Part shown: in pieces, positions 8,045 through 16,923 of the stretch
How positions within the stretch are numbered: the stretch's first letter is position 1
How the letters are laid out: every line of letters begins with the position of its first letter
NCBI RefSeq assembly: GCF_014197755.1
Contig: NZ_JACIGE010000002.1
Location: forward strand, 310,001 to 374,000
Direction: 5' to 3'
Length of the DNA stretch: 64,000 nt
From: Rhodocyclus tenuis
Lineage (GTDB): Bacteria; Pseudomonadota; Gammaproteobacteria; Burkholderiales; Rhodocyclaceae
Notes under the pieces: model-generated
What the model was told of the DNA's origin: nothing
Seen by the model: the letters and a program-made list of their open reading frames with translations, nothing else
Database searches by the model: none
Made by a program: the position numbers and the translations under genes

Positions 8045-8076
8045 GTCGCAGCTCAAAACGCTGCCTGAATTCGATG

Positions 8077-8150
8077 TGGAGCGGGTGAAGGGAATCGAAC
8101 CCTCGTATGCAGCTTGGGAAGCTGCCGTTCTACCATTGAACTACACCCGC
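8077..8150 (-). tRNA. tRNA-Gly (anticodon CCC), CCA encoded
   Basis: Read on the minus strand, the sequence begins GCGGGTGTAGTTCAATGG and folds as a cloverleaf: a 7-bp acceptor stem (GCGGGTG/CACCCGC), a D arm with GTAGTTCAATGGTAGAAC, an anticodon stem GCAGC/GCTGC with loop TTCCCAA, and a T arm with GGTTCGATTCC. The anticodon CCC reads GGG codons. The 3' CCA is genomically encoded (8077-8079). It lies at the end of an AT-rich island, a common integration target. Confidence 0.97.
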
Positions 8151-8197
8151 GTCGGCCGCCATTCTATGCGGCGGCCGGCAGCGCCACAAGCCGGCGC

Positions 8198-8740
8198 CTA
8201 CGCGTCAGCGGCGAGTTCGCGGTAGCGACCGCCGTGAAAGATCAGCGGCGGCTTGGCTTCGCCGAGCGTGACGCGCTCGACGCGGCCGATGAAGATGAGG
8301 TGATCGCCGCCTTCATGGTGGATGTCGTTGGCGCACTCAAACCAGGCCAGGCAACCGGGGATCAGCGGCGCGCCGCCGAGGCCGGCGCAGGTTTCCAGAT
8401 TGGCAAAGCGCTCGGCGTCGCGGCCGGCGAACAGGTTGGAAAGATCCATCTGGTCGGCGGCGAGGATGTTCACCGCGAAATGCGAGGCGGCAACAAGGTC
8501 GGCGTGGCGCGGCGAGTTGAGCGACAGGCTCCAGACGATCAGCGCCGGGTCGAGCGAGACCGAGTTGAAGGAATTGATCGTCAGACCGATCTTTTCGCCG
8601 CTCTGCGAAATCGCGGTGACGATGGCGATGCCGGTGGCAAAGGTACCGAGCGCGTTGCGCAACTGGCGTTGGTCGATGGCGGCGAGCGGCGTGGCGACAT
8701 GCGCCGGCGCGGCGTCGGTTACGGGGGTCGGAGAGGTCAT
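8198..8740 (-). CDS. Flavin reductase family protein (FMN-binding split barrel)
   Basis: Proteins of this type reduce FMN or FAD with NAD(P)H and feed two-component monooxygenases (HpaC-like). The 180 residues are typical. Recognisable parts are LRNALGTFATGIAIVTA at the start of the barrel, GLTINSFNSVSLDPALIVWSL, the family's flavin-binding block, then FAVNILAADQ and the C-terminal GGDHLIFIGRVE. The ATG at 8740 (MTSPTPV) was chosen because it starts just before the conserved barrel; a longer in-frame extension runs into the purT promoter. It is divergent from purT and no partner oxygenase is in the window. Confidence 0.88.
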   Translation of the reverse strand: MTSPTPVTDAAPAHVATPLAAIDQRQLRNALGTFATGIAIVTAISQSGEKIGLTINSFNSVSLDPALIVWSLSLNSPRHADLVAASHFAVNILAADQMDLSNLFAGRDAERFANLETCAGLGGAPLIPGCLAWFECANDIHHEGGDHLIFIGRVERVTLGEAKPPLIFHGGRYRELAADA

Positions 8741-8810
8741 CGGGTGGTCCGGATGGGCTGGCGGCGCATGGTAAAATCGCGCCCTCAGTGAGGCTTCGGG
8801 AGTGATTGCA

Positions 8811-10076
8811 ATGTCAGGGAATGGGTCAGCAACGGTAGGTGCGGCAGCGACAGGCGCCGGGGTGAAGATCGGCACTCCCCTCAGTGCGTCGGCAACGCGC
8901 GTGATGCTGCTCGGCGCCGGCGAACTCGGCAAGGAAGTGATTATCGCCTTGCAACGACTGGGTGTCGAGACGATCGCCGTGGACCGCTACGCCGATGCGC
9001 CCGGCATGCAGGTGGCGCACCGCGCGCATGTGGTGACGATGACCGACGGCGCCGCGCTGCGCGCGATCATCGAAGCTGAGCGCCCGCATCTGGTCGTTCC
9101 CGAGATCGAAGCCATCGCCACCGACATGCTGCAGGAGATAGAGCGCGAGGGCATCGCCGAAGTGATCCCGACGGCACGCGCAACGCGCCTGACGATGAAC
9201 CGCGAAGGCATCCGCCGCCTTGCCGCCGAAGAACTCGGCCTGCCGACCTCGCCCTACGCCTTTGCCGACTCGCTCGATGCGCTGCGCGCGGCCATCGACG
9301 GCGGCGAAGGCCGTCCGGGTATCGGTTTCCCCTGTCTGGTCAAGCCGGTGATGTCCTCGTCGGGCAAGGGCCAGTCGCTGCTGCGCAGCGCCGACGACGT
9401 CGAGAAGGCGTGGAACTACGCGCAGCAGGGCGGCCGCGTTGCCGGCGGACGCATCATCGTCGAAGGCTTCATCGACTTCGACTACGAGATCACGCAGCTG
9501 ACCGTGCGCGCCGTCGGCGCCTCGGGCGCCGTCGAAACCTTCTTCTGCGAGCCGCTCGGCCACGTGCAGGTTGCCGGCGATTACGTCGAATCCTGGCAGC
9601 CGCAGGCGATGAGCGCCGTGGCGCGGCAGCGCGCGCGCGACATCGCCGGCGCCGTGACCGCCAATCTCGGCGGCCGCGGCCTGTTCGGCGTCGAACTCTT
9701 CGTCAAGGGCGACATGGTGTGGTTCTCGGAAGTCAGCCCGCGCCCGCACGACACCGGGCTGGTCACGCTGGCGACGCAGCGCCTCTCCGAATTCGAACTG
9801 CACGCACGCGCCATCCTCGGCCTGCCGGTGGACGTGTCGCTGCGCGCGCCGGGCGCTTCGGCGGTGATCTACGGCGGCATGGAGGCCGAGGGAATCGCCT
9901 TCGCCGGACTCGCCGACGCGCTGGCGGTGCCCGACAGCGACCTGCGCCTCTTTGGCAAACCGGAGAGCTTCGTCAAGCGGCGCATGGGCGTCGCGCTGGC
10001 GACGGGCGCCGATACCGACGAAGCGCGTAGCCGCGCCAAGCTGGCCGCGAGCCGCGTTCGCCCGCTCGCCGGCTAG
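8811..10076 (+). CDS. purT: Phosphoribosylglycinamide formyltransferase 2 (formate-dependent)
   Basis: It makes formyl-GAR from GAR, formate and ATP in step 3 of purine synthesis, an alternative to folate-dependent PurN. The ATP-grasp protein of 421 residues aligns along its length with the enzyme family: [16 protein letters not shown] at the N-terminus, [46 protein letters not shown] in the ATP-grasp lid, and [16 protein letters not shown] for metal binding. The ATG at 8811 follows GGGAG with 8-9 nt spacing; the GTG at 8802 abuts that site and is less likely. A -10-like TAAAAT lies at 8772-8777. Confidence 0.95.
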   Translation: MSGNGSATVGAAATGAGVKIGTPLSASATRVMLLGAGELGKEVIIALQRLGVETIAVDRYADAPGMQVAHRAHVVTMTDGAALRAIIEAERPHLVVPEIEAIATDMLQEIEREGIAEVIPTARATRLTMNREGIRRLAAEELGLPTSPYAFADSLDALRAAIDGGEGRPGIGFPCLVKPVMSSSGKGQSLLRSADDVEKAWNYAQQGGRVAGGRIIVEGFIDFDYEITQLTVRAVGASGAVETFFCEPLGHVQVAGDYVESWQPQAMSAVARQRARDIAGAVTANLGGRGLFGVELFVKGDMVWFSEVSPRPHDTGLVTLATQRLSEFELHARAILGLPVDVSLRAPGASAVIYGGMEAEGIAFAGLADALAVPDSDLRLFGKPESFVKRRMGVALATGADTDEARSRAKLAASRVRPLAG

Positions 10077-10183
10077 GCCGGGATTTCTGAATGCAGTGCC
10101 CGCAGGGGCGCTGCTCACGCTGGCGCGGAGGCTGAACTGACAGGGAAGTCGGCAGCCACGCGCGCGCCAGCCGGCCGCGCCGC

Positions 10184-10804
10184 TCAGCCCTTGCGGCGCA
10201 GCGCCATGTGCGCCGCCACCATGGCGGGAACTTCCGCCTTCAGCCCGTTCTCGAAGCCGACATCGAGCAACTGGTGGAGCAGGCCGGAAGAAAATGCCCA
10301 GGTGTCGCGCGCGACGGCAAACGGTTCGACGCCAGCGCGCAGGCTGCCGCATTCTGCAGCGCGCAGATACGCCCGCTCGATTTTCACCTGCAGGTCGGTC
10401 GAGGGTTTGAGCGCCTCGCTCTGCACTTCGGCGAACTCGTCGACGTACTCGCAGCGCAGCATCATGATTTCGAAAACCTGGCGCAGCGTCGGGCACTCGT
10501 CGAGAACTTTGAAAAAATCTGTAATCGACGCTTCGATCGCATCGAGCGGGTCGGTATAACGTTCGTCGTCGAGGATGGCGTGGCTGCGCGCCAGCAAGGG
10601 CGAGAAGACCTCCTCGCGCACGGCCAGAAACAGTTCGGCCTTGCCCTTGAAGTGCCAATAAACAGCACCACGCGTTACACCAGCGACACGCGCCACCGCT
10701 TCCAGCGACGTACGACTGACGCCACATTCATGAAACACCGCACGCGCAGCATCGACGATCTGTTGCCGGGTCAGACCGGCTTCTTCCTTGGTTTTACGCA
10801 CCAT
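10184..10804 (-). CDS. TetR/AcrR-family repressor of the adjacent RND efflux operon
   Basis: The 206-residue regulator has an N-terminal TetR helix-turn-helix (RQQIVDAARAVFHECGVSRTSLEAVARVAGVTRGAVYWHFKGKAELF, residues ~13-58) and a ligand-binding C-terminal domain matching the AcrR/TtgR/MexR-of-TetR group (DPLDAIEASITDFFKVL, RQVFEIMMLRCEYV). The ATG at 10804 has a strong ribosome site (AAAGGAG, 7 nt away). It is transcribed away from the efflux operon, and a 16-bp palindrome lies in the shared intergenic region. By analogy with acrR it should bind there and release on binding a hydrophobic drug or aromatic compound. Confidence 0.9.
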   Translation of the reverse strand: MVRKTKEEAGLTRQQIVDAARAVFHECGVSRTSLEAVARVAGVTRGAVYWHFKGKAELFLAVREEVFSPLLARSHAILDDERYTDPLDAIEASITDFFKVLDECPTLRQVFEIMMLRCEYVDEFAEVQSEALKPSTDLQVKIERAYLRAAECGSLRAGVEPFAVARDTWAFSSGLLHQLLDVGFENGLKAEVPAMVAAHMALRRKG

Positions 10805-10879
10805 ACGACACTCCTTTCGACGACTTCCCGCCCGGCTCCGCCCGCTGAAAACCGCGCTCGCGGAAGGGGCTTCTCGTTC

Positions 10880-10907
10880 TTTACATACATGTATGTATGT
10901 ATATAAT
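10880..10907 (+). promoter_or_regulatory. Promoter of the RND efflux operon
   Basis: -35 TTTACA (10880-10885), a 16-bp spacer and a consensus -10 TATAAT (10902-10907) lie about 30 bp upstream of the adaptor-protein ATG. The palindromic operator covers the spacer and overlaps the -35, so a bound repressor would block polymerase. Confidence 0.75.
10882..10897. promoter_or_regulatory. AcrR/TtgR-type palindromic operator
   Basis: TACATACATGTATGTA is a perfect 16-bp palindrome, followed by another TGTA repeat. AcrR-type operators are known to use TACATACA/TGTATGTA half-sites. It sits between the divergent repressor and the efflux genes and overlaps the efflux promoter. Confidence 0.75.
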
Positions 10908-10937
10908 ACACCAAACCATTTTCTGCAAAGGTCTGCC

Positions 10938-12230
10938 ATGACTTCCGGACAAACAACCCGGCACTCCGCCCCCTTCCGTCTGCTGGGCGCCGCCGCCCTT
11001 GTTTCTGCCGTGCTCGCCGGCTGCTCGGGTTCCAACGCGCCGGCCGGGCCACCGCCGGGAGCGATGGGACCGATGCCGGTCACCGTGCTCGAAGTGCAGC
11101 CGCAGACCATCCCGTCGTCGATCGAGGTGATGGCGCAGACCGAAGGCGCGCGCGAAACCGAAGTGCGCGCCCGCGTCGGCGGCATCATCGTCAAGCGCCT
11201 CTATCAGGAAGGAGCGACGGTCAAGGCCGGCCAGCCGCTGTTCCAGATCGACCGTGCCACTTACGAAATCGCGCTGGCCGAGGCGACCGCCAAGGCCGAG
11301 CAGAGCAGCCGCGAAATGAACCGGCTGAAAGGCCTGATCGCCGCCAAGGCAATCAGCCAGAAGGAATACGACGACGCAGTGTCGACCGACGCGCTGGCGC
11401 AGGCAGCGCTGCGCCAGGCGCAGCTGAACCTGTCGTGGACGACGGTAACGGCGCCGGTGGCCGGCACCACCGGCCGCGCGCTCAAGTCGGAAGGCAACCT
11501 GATCACCGTCGGCAGCGACAGCCTGCTCACCTCGATCTCGCAACTGAACCCGATCTGGGTCCGCTTCAGCCTCTCGGAGAGCGAAATCGCCAAGCTGCCC
11601 GGCGGCCGGCTGACGCCGTCGAGCATCAGCGGCGTCGAGCTGATCCTGCCGGACGGCTCGGTCTACCCGCAGAAGGGCAAGCTCAACTTCCTCGCCAGCA
11701 CCATCGACACCACGCTCGGCACGCAGCAGTTGCGCGCCGAATTCCCCAACACCGACAGCCGTCTGCTGCCGGGCCAGTTTGTCCGCGCCCGCCTGCTCGC
11801 CGGCGATCGCGAAGGTGTTTTCCTCGTGCCGCAATCGGCGGTGATCCAGACCGAACAGGCGCGACTGGTGATGGTGGCGACGGCCGAAAACAAGGTGGCA
11901 CCGCGGCCGGTGCAGGCCGGCGAATGGCGCGGCCGCGACTGGGTGATCCTCGGCGGCCTCAAGGCTGGCGACAAGGTGATCGTCGACAACCTGATGAAGC
12001 TGCGTCCGGACATGCCGGTCGCGCCGCACGCCCCCGGACAGCAACCCGGCGCCCCCGCTGCCGCAGCGAAGCCGGCCGAAGCGCCTGCAGGCGACGCCGC
12101 CAAGCCGGCTGCAGCGGCAGCAGAAGCTGCTGCGCCGGGCAAGCCGGCGGAGAAACCCGCCGCCGCGCCGGAAAATTCCGACAAGGCTGAGAAGGCCGCG
12201 AAACCCGCCGCTGCCGACGGCAAGGCGTAA
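10938..12230 (+). CDS. RND efflux periplasmic adaptor (membrane fusion) lipoprotein
   Basis: This is the adaptor that links the inner-membrane pump to the outer-membrane channel. Its lipoprotein signal ends LVSAVLAGC with the lipidated Cys29. The order of domains is typical: a beta-barrel/lipoyl half (EVRARVGGIIVKRLYQEGATVKAGQPLFQID), a helical hairpin (~95-170), the second lipoyl half (LSWTTVTAPVAGTTGR), a beta barrel and a membrane-proximal domain. The last ~60 residues are an unusual Ala/Lys/Pro-rich tail (AAAAKPAEAPAGDAAKPAAA...), not needed by the family. The ATG at 10938 puts the signal peptide at the N-terminus; the frame is open further upstream but crosses the promoter. First gene of the operon. 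Confidence 0.92.
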   Translation: MTSGQTTRHSAPFRLLGAAALVSAVLAGCSGSNAPAGPPPGAMGPMPVTVLEVQPQTIPSSIEVMAQTEGARETEVRARVGGIIVKRLYQEGATVKAGQPLFQIDRATYEIALAEATAKAEQSSREMNRLKGLIAAKAISQKEYDDAVSTDALAQAALRQAQLNLSWTTVTAPVAGTTGRALKSEGNLITVGSDSLLTSISQLNPIWVRFSLSESEIAKLPGGRLTPSSISGVELILPDGSVYPQKGKLNFLASTIDTTLGTQQLRAEFPNTDSRLLPGQFVRARLLAGDREGVFLVPQSAVIQTEQARLVMVATAENKVAPRPVQAGEWRGRDWVILGGLKAGDKVIVDNLMKLRPDMPVAPHAPGQQPGAPAAAAKPAEAPAGDAAKPAAAAAEAAAPGKPAEKPAAAPENSDKAEKAAKPAAADGKA

Positions 12231-12241
12231 AGAGGCCGCTT

Positions 12242-15200
12242 ATGGCAATGTCCAAATTTTTCATCAGCCGACCGATCTTCTCGGCGGTCATCTCGATCGT
12301 CATCGTCATCGCCGGCCTCGTTGCCGCGCAGGTGCTGCCGATCGCCCAGTATCCGCAGATCGCACCGCCGACGGTGCTGATCACCGCCACCTACCCGGGC
12401 GCCTCGGCCGAAACGCTGGCGCGCACGGTGGCGGCGCCGATCGAGGAACAGCTGAACGGCGTCGAAGGCTTGTCCTACTTCACCTCGACCTCATCGGCCA
12501 ACGGCGCGATGACCATCACCGCGACCTTCGAGGTCGGCACCAACGTCGACATGGCGTCGGTGAACGTGAACAACCGGGTGAAGGCCGCCGAACCGCGGCT
12601 GCCGGAAGAGGTGCGGCGCAACGGCGTGGTCGTGCAGAAGCGCTCGACCGACATCCTGCAAGTGATCGCCATGCAGTCGAAGGACGGCAAGTACGACCGC
12701 CTGTTCCTCTCCAACTACGCGAGCCTGAACGTCGTCGATGAACTGAAGCGCGTCAAGGGCGTCGCCGACGTGACCATCTTCGGCGCGCAGGACTACTCGA
12801 TGCGTGTCTGGCTGAAGCCGCAGCGCATGGCGCAGCTGGGCATCACCACCAGCGACATCGCCACCGCCGTGCGCGCGCAGAACGCGCAGAACGCCGCCGG
12901 CAAGATCGGCCAGGAACCGGCGCCGGACGACCAGATGCTGGTGTACACGGTGACCGCCAAGGGTCGTCTGCTGACGCCCGAGCAGTTTGGCGACATCGTC
13001 ATCCGCGCTGGCGGCCCGAACGGCGTGCTGCGTCTCAAGGACGTCGCCCGCGTCGAACTCGCCGCCTACAGCTACGACCAGAAGACCGCACTCGACGGTG
13101 GCCCCTCCGTCGGTCTCGGCGTGTTCCTGCAGACCGGCGCCAACGCGCTGGAAGTGGCGCGCACCGTCGATGCGCGCATGGAGCAGCTGAAGGAGAAGTT
13201 CCCCGAAGGCGTCGACTACCTGATCCCCTTCGACACCACGCGCTTCGTTTCGGCGTCGATCAAGGAAGTGGTCAAGACATTGGTCGAAGCGGCGCTGCTC
13301 GTGCTCGCCGTCGTCTTCATCTTCCTGCAGAGCTGGCGCGCCACGCTGATCCCGATGATCGTCGTGCCGATCGCCATGATCGGCTCGTTTGCCGGCCTGT
13401 GGATCTTCGGCTTCTCGATCAACACGCTGACCCTGTTCGCGATGGTGCTGGCCATCGGCATCGTCGTCGATGACGCGATCGTCATCCTCGAGAACGTCGA
13501 GCGACAGATGTCGGAAAACAAGCTGCCACCGTTCGAGGCGGCGGTCGAAGGCATGCGCGAGGTGTCGGGCGCGATCGTCGCCATCGTTCTCGTGCTCTGC
13601 GCGGTGTTCGTACCGGTGGCCTTCCTCGGCGGCATCGCCGGCAAGCTCTACCAGCAGTTCGCGGTAACCGTGGCGGTGGCGGTGGTGATTTCCGGCGTCG
13701 TCGCGCTGACGCTGACGCCGGCGCTGTGCGCGCTGCTGTTGAAGCCGACGCACGAAGAGGCGCCGATTTTCCGCCCTTTCAACCGCTTCTTCGACAAATT
13801 CACCAAGTCCTATCTCGGGCAGGTGAACCGCATCCTGCATCACCCCTTCATCGGCACCTCGGTGTTCGTCACGGTGATTGCGCTGGCCGTCGTGCTGTTC
13901 AAGGTGGTGCCGGGCAGCTTTGTTCCGGCCGAAGACCAGGGCTACGTGATTTCGGCGGTGATGCTGCCGGACGGCGCGACGCTCGGCCGTACCGCCGCCA
14001 CCGGCGAACAGTTCCGCCAGGTGATCGCCAAGGACCCGGCGCTCGACCACGCGATTGTGGTCTCGGGCTTCGACCTGATCGGCGGCGGCAGCAAGACCAA
14101 TTCGGGTACCGCGTTCATCATCCTCAAGGACTGGGACGAACGCGCTGTCGACGCGCCGACGACGGCGAAGAAGTTCATGGGCATCGGCATGGGCCTGCCC
14201 GACGGCATGGTGCTGACTTTCAACCCGCCACCGATTCTCGGCCTGGGTAGCGCCGGCGGTTTCGAGGTCTATGTGCAGAACCGTGTCGACGGCGACCCGC
14301 AGAAGCTCAACGAGGTGCTGCAGTCGTTCATCGCGGCGCTGAAGACGCACAAGGAATTCACGCAGATCAACACCTTCTTCCGGCCGACGGTGCCGCAGCT
14401 GTTCGTCGAAGTTGACGAACCGAAGGCCTTGTCGCTGGGGATTCCGCTGTCGAGCATCTACGAGACGCTGCAAAGCACGATGGGCGCGCTCTACGTGAAC
14501 GACTTCAACAAGTCGGGCCGCGTATATCGCGTGCAGTTGCAGGCCGAGCCGGAATTCCGCACCCGGCCTGAGGATATCGGCAAGGTCTATGTGCGCAGCG
14601 CGACGACCAACGCGATGATCCCGCTGTCGGCCGTGAGCACGGTGAAGAACATCGTCGGACCGGAACAGCTCGAACGCTTCAACGGCTTTGTCGCCGCCAA
14701 GGTGATGGGCGACTCGGTTCCCGGCATCAGCTCGGGCGATGCGATCAAGATCGTCGACGAAGTCGCCAAGGCAACGCTGCCCGCCGGCTACGAGATCGCG
14801 TGGACCGGACAGGCCTATCAGGAAAAGAAGAGTTCGGGCTCGTCGGCGCCGGCGTTCATCTTCGGCATCATCATGGTCTTCCTGATCCTCGCCGCGCAGT
14901 ATGAAAAATGGTCGCTGCCGCTGGCGGTGGTGATGGCCGTGCCGTTTGCCGTCGCCGGTGCGCTGGCGCTGGTCTTTGCGCGCGGCATGCCGAACGACAT
15001 CTACTTCCAGATCGGTCTGGTGGTGCTGATCGGCCTTGCGGCGAAAAACGCGATCCTGATCGTCGAGTTCGCTGCGCAGAAACACGCCGAAGGCATGGCC
15101 GTCGCCGATGCGGCGCTGGAGGCGGCACGTCTGCGTTTCCGCCCGATCGTGATGACCTCGCTGGCCTTCGTTCTCGGCGTCGCGCCGCTCGCCTTCTCGT

Positions 15201-15379
15201 CGGGCGCCGGTGCGGCCGCGCGCAAGTCGATGGGTACCGGCGTTCTCGGCGGCATGCTGGCGGCGACCTTCATCGCACCGATCTTCATCCCGCTGTTCTT
15301 CAAGTGGCTGGAACGCGGCAAGGCGTCCAAGCATCTGGTGCATGCCAAGCCTGCCGCGCATTCGGAGGAGCAGCCATGA
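12242..15379 (+). CDS. RND multidrug efflux pump, AcrB/MexB type (HAE-1)
   Basis: The 1045-residue proton-driven trimeric inner-membrane pump has the expected length and layout: TM1 at residues ~9-29, a large periplasmic pore/docking domain, TM2-6, a second periplasmic domain, and TM7-12. The proton-relay Asp pair is in GIVVDDAIVILENVER (about residues 407-408), and the second half contains GLAAKNAILIVEFA in TM10-11. The start has GAGG 7 nt before the first ATG (12242); a second ATG two codons on is possible. It follows the adaptor after 11 bp and overlaps the outer-membrane factor by 4 bp, so all three are co-translated. Substrates are probably hydrophobic drugs, solvents or bile-like compounds. 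Confidence 0.95.
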   Translation: MAMSKFFISRPIFSAVISIVIVIAGLVAAQVLPIAQYPQIAPPTVLITATYPGASAETLARTVAAPIEEQLNGVEGLSYFTSTSSANGAMTITATFEVGTNVDMASVNVNNRVKAAEPRLPEEVRRNGVVVQKRSTDILQVIAMQSKDGKYDRLFLSNYASLNVVDELKRVKGVADVTIFGAQDYSMRVWLKPQRMAQLGITTSDIATAVRAQNAQNAAGKIGQEPAPDDQMLVYTVTAKGRLLTPEQFGDIVIRAGGPNGVLRLKDVARVELAAYSYDQKTALDGGPSVGLGVFLQTGANALEVARTVDARMEQLKEKFPEGVDYLIPFDTTRFVSASIKEVVKTLVEAALLVLAVVFIFLQSWRATLIPMIVVPIAMIGSFAGLWIFGFSINTLTLFAMVLAIGIVVDDAIVILENVERQMSENKLPPFEAAVEGMREVSGAIVAIVLVLCAVFVPVAFLGGIAGKLYQQFAVTVAVAVVISGVVALTLTPALCALLLKPTHEEAPIFRPFNRFFDKFTKSYLGQVNRILHHPFIGTSVFVTVIALAVVLFKVVPGSFVPAEDQGYVISAVMLPDGATLGRTAATGEQFRQVIAKDPALDHAIVVSGFDLIGGGSKTNSGTAFIILKDWDERAVDAPTTAKKFMGIGMGLPDGMVLTFNPPPILGLGSAGGFEVYVQNRVDGDPQKLNEVLQSFIAALKTHKEFTQINTFFRPTVPQLFVEVDEPKALSLGIPLSSIYETLQSTMGALYVNDFNKSGRVYRVQLQAEPEFRTRPEDIGKVYVRSATTNAMIPLSAVSTVKNIVGPEQLERFNGFVAAKVMGDSVPGISSGDAIKIVDEVAKATLPAGYEIAWTGQAYQEKKSSGSSAPAFIFGIIMVFLILAAQYEKWSLPLAVVMAVPFAVAGALALVFARGMPNDIYFQIGLVVLIGLAAKNAILIVEFAAQKHAEGMAVADAALEAARLRFRPIVMTSLAFVLGVAPLAFSSGAGAAARKSMGTGVLGGMLAATFIAPIFIPLFFKWLERGKASKHLVHAKPAAHSEEQP

Positions 15380-16923
15380 TGGCCGCCCGCAAGTTGCAAG
15401 AAAGTTCGTCCCTGCTTGACGCCGCCGCTGCCCGCGTGGCGACCCCGGCCAAGCTCGTTGCCCGGCAGCGGCCGCTGCTGGCGGCGATGGCCGCGCTCGG
15501 CGTGCTCGGGCTCTCCGGTTGCGCCATCGGCCCGGATTTCGTCCGTCCCGCGTCGACGCTGCCCGGGCAATACGCCGTCAGCAGCGGCAGCGAAGCGGCT
15601 ACCGAAACGACGACCGAAGCGGCGGCGATCGAGCCGGACTGGTGGAAGCAGTTCAAGGACCCGGTACTCGACGATCTGCTCGACAAGGCGCTGGTGCAGA
15701 ACGCCGACCTGCGTATCGCCATTGCCCGCGTCGAGCAGGCCGAAGCGGCGGCGCGTGAAGCCGGCGGCGCGCTGCTGCCGCAGATCGACGCGCAGGCCAG
15801 CGGCAGCCGCGCCCGCTATAGCTCGATGAACGCGATTCCGCTCAGCGGCTCGACCCCCGTGCAACGCGACGCACGCAGCGCCGCGCTGACCACTTCCTAC
15901 GAACTCGACGTCTGGGGCCGCGTCCGCCGCGGCTACGAGTCGGTGCGCGCCAGCGCGCTGGCCAGCCAGTATTCGCGCGACGCGATCCGCCTGTCGGTGG
16001 CCAGTCTGGTCACCAACAGCTACCTCGCGCTGCGCGCCTACGACGCGCAACTGGCGGTCGCCGACGAATCACTCGCCACCCGCAAGACGACGCTCGAGCT
16101 GATCAGGACGCGCGTCGATGCCGGACTCGTCTCGCCGCTCGACCAGCATCAGGCCGAAGGCAACCTCGCCGCCATCGCAGCGCAGACGGCCAGCCTGCGC
16201 CTGCAACGCGCGCAGACCGAGCACCAGCTGGCGCTGCTCGTCGGCGTCCCCGACCTGCACATCGCTCCCGGCGATCTGCGCCAGCTGCCGCTGCCGCCGC
16301 TGCCGCCGGCCGGTCTGCCCTCATCGCTGGTGCAGGCGCGGCCGGACGTGCGTCAGGCCGAGGAAAATCTGGTTTCCGCCAACGCCGGCATCGGCGTTGC
16401 CAAGGCCGGCTATTTCCCGAAATTCACGCTCACCGGCAGTCTCGGCAGCGAGAGCAAGACGCTGGAAAACCTGTTCTCCGCCGGCGCCGGCACCTGGGCA
16501 CTGGGCCTCGGCGCGCTGATGCCGATCATCGATTTCGGCCGCACCTCGGCGCGCGTCGATCAGGCAACGGCGCAGCAGAAGCAGTCGCTCGTCGCCTACC
16601 AGAACACGCTGCAGACGGCGTTCAAGGAGGTCAAGGACGCGCTGGTCAGCGTGCGCGAGAACACTGCCGGCGAAGCCGCGCAGGCGGCGCGCGTCGAGGC
16701 GTCGGCAAAGGCGCTACAGATCGCGCAACTGCGCTACGACGCGGGCTACTCGGGTTATCTCGACCTGCTCGAAGCGCAGCGCAGCAACAACGATTCGCTG
16801 CAGTCGCTGATCAGCACGCGGCAGGCACGCCTGACGGCGGCGGTCGATCTGTTCAAGGCGCTGGGCGGCGGCTGGAAGGACGAGATCGCCCCGGACGGGC
16901 GGAAAGCGGATGCACCGCGCTGA
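15376..16923 (+). CDS. Outer-membrane efflux channel, NodT/OprM family lipoprotein
   Basis: The 515-residue channel of the tripartite pump has an N-terminal signal with lipobox LGLSGC (Cys49), preceded by an unusually long ~30-residue N-region. Two OEP repeats follow: ADLRIAIARVEQAEAAAREA and RVDAGLVSPLDQHQAEGNLA in the first, PDVRQAEENLVSANAGIGVAKAGYFP and RYDAGYSGYLDLLEAQRS in the second, each forming a helical/beta module of the trimeric barrel. The ATG overlaps the pump stop (ATGA). A second ATG directly after could also serve. It shares its 3' end with the start of mutY. Confidence 0.93.
   Translation: MMAARKLQESSSLLDAAAARVATPAKLVARQRPLLAAMAALGVLGLSGCAIGPDFVRPASTLPGQYAVSSGSEAATETTTEAAAIEPDWWKQFKDPVLDDLLDKALVQNADLRIAIARVEQAEAAAREAGGALLPQIDAQASGSRARYSSMNAIPLSGSTPVQRDARSAALTTSYELDVWGRVRRGYESVRASALASQYSRDAIRLSVASLVTNSYLALRAYDAQLAVADESLATRKTTLELIRTRVDAGLVSPLDQHQAEGNLAAIAAQTASLRLQRAQTEHQLALLVGVPDLHIAPGDLRQLPLPPLPPAGLPSSLVQARPDVRQAEENLVSANAGIGVAKAGYFPKFTLTGSLGSESKTLENLFSAGAGTWALGLGALMPIIDFGRTSARVDQATAQQKQSLVAYQNTLQTAFKEVKDALVSVRENTAGEAAQAARVEASAKALQIAQLRYDAGYSGYLDLLEAQRSNNDSLQSLISTRQARLTAAVDLFKALGGGWKDEIAPDGRKADAPR

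Noticed and set aside
5164-8076. Integrase, transposase or CRISPR repeats in the AT-rich island
   Set aside because: I looked for them because of the tRNA location, but no such gene or regularly spaced repeat is present.
12491-15361. 956-codon open frame antisense to the RND pump
   Set aside because: The sense frame is a full-length AcrB-type protein; the antisense product is low-complexity Arg/His/Asp-rich and is a product of GC3 bias.
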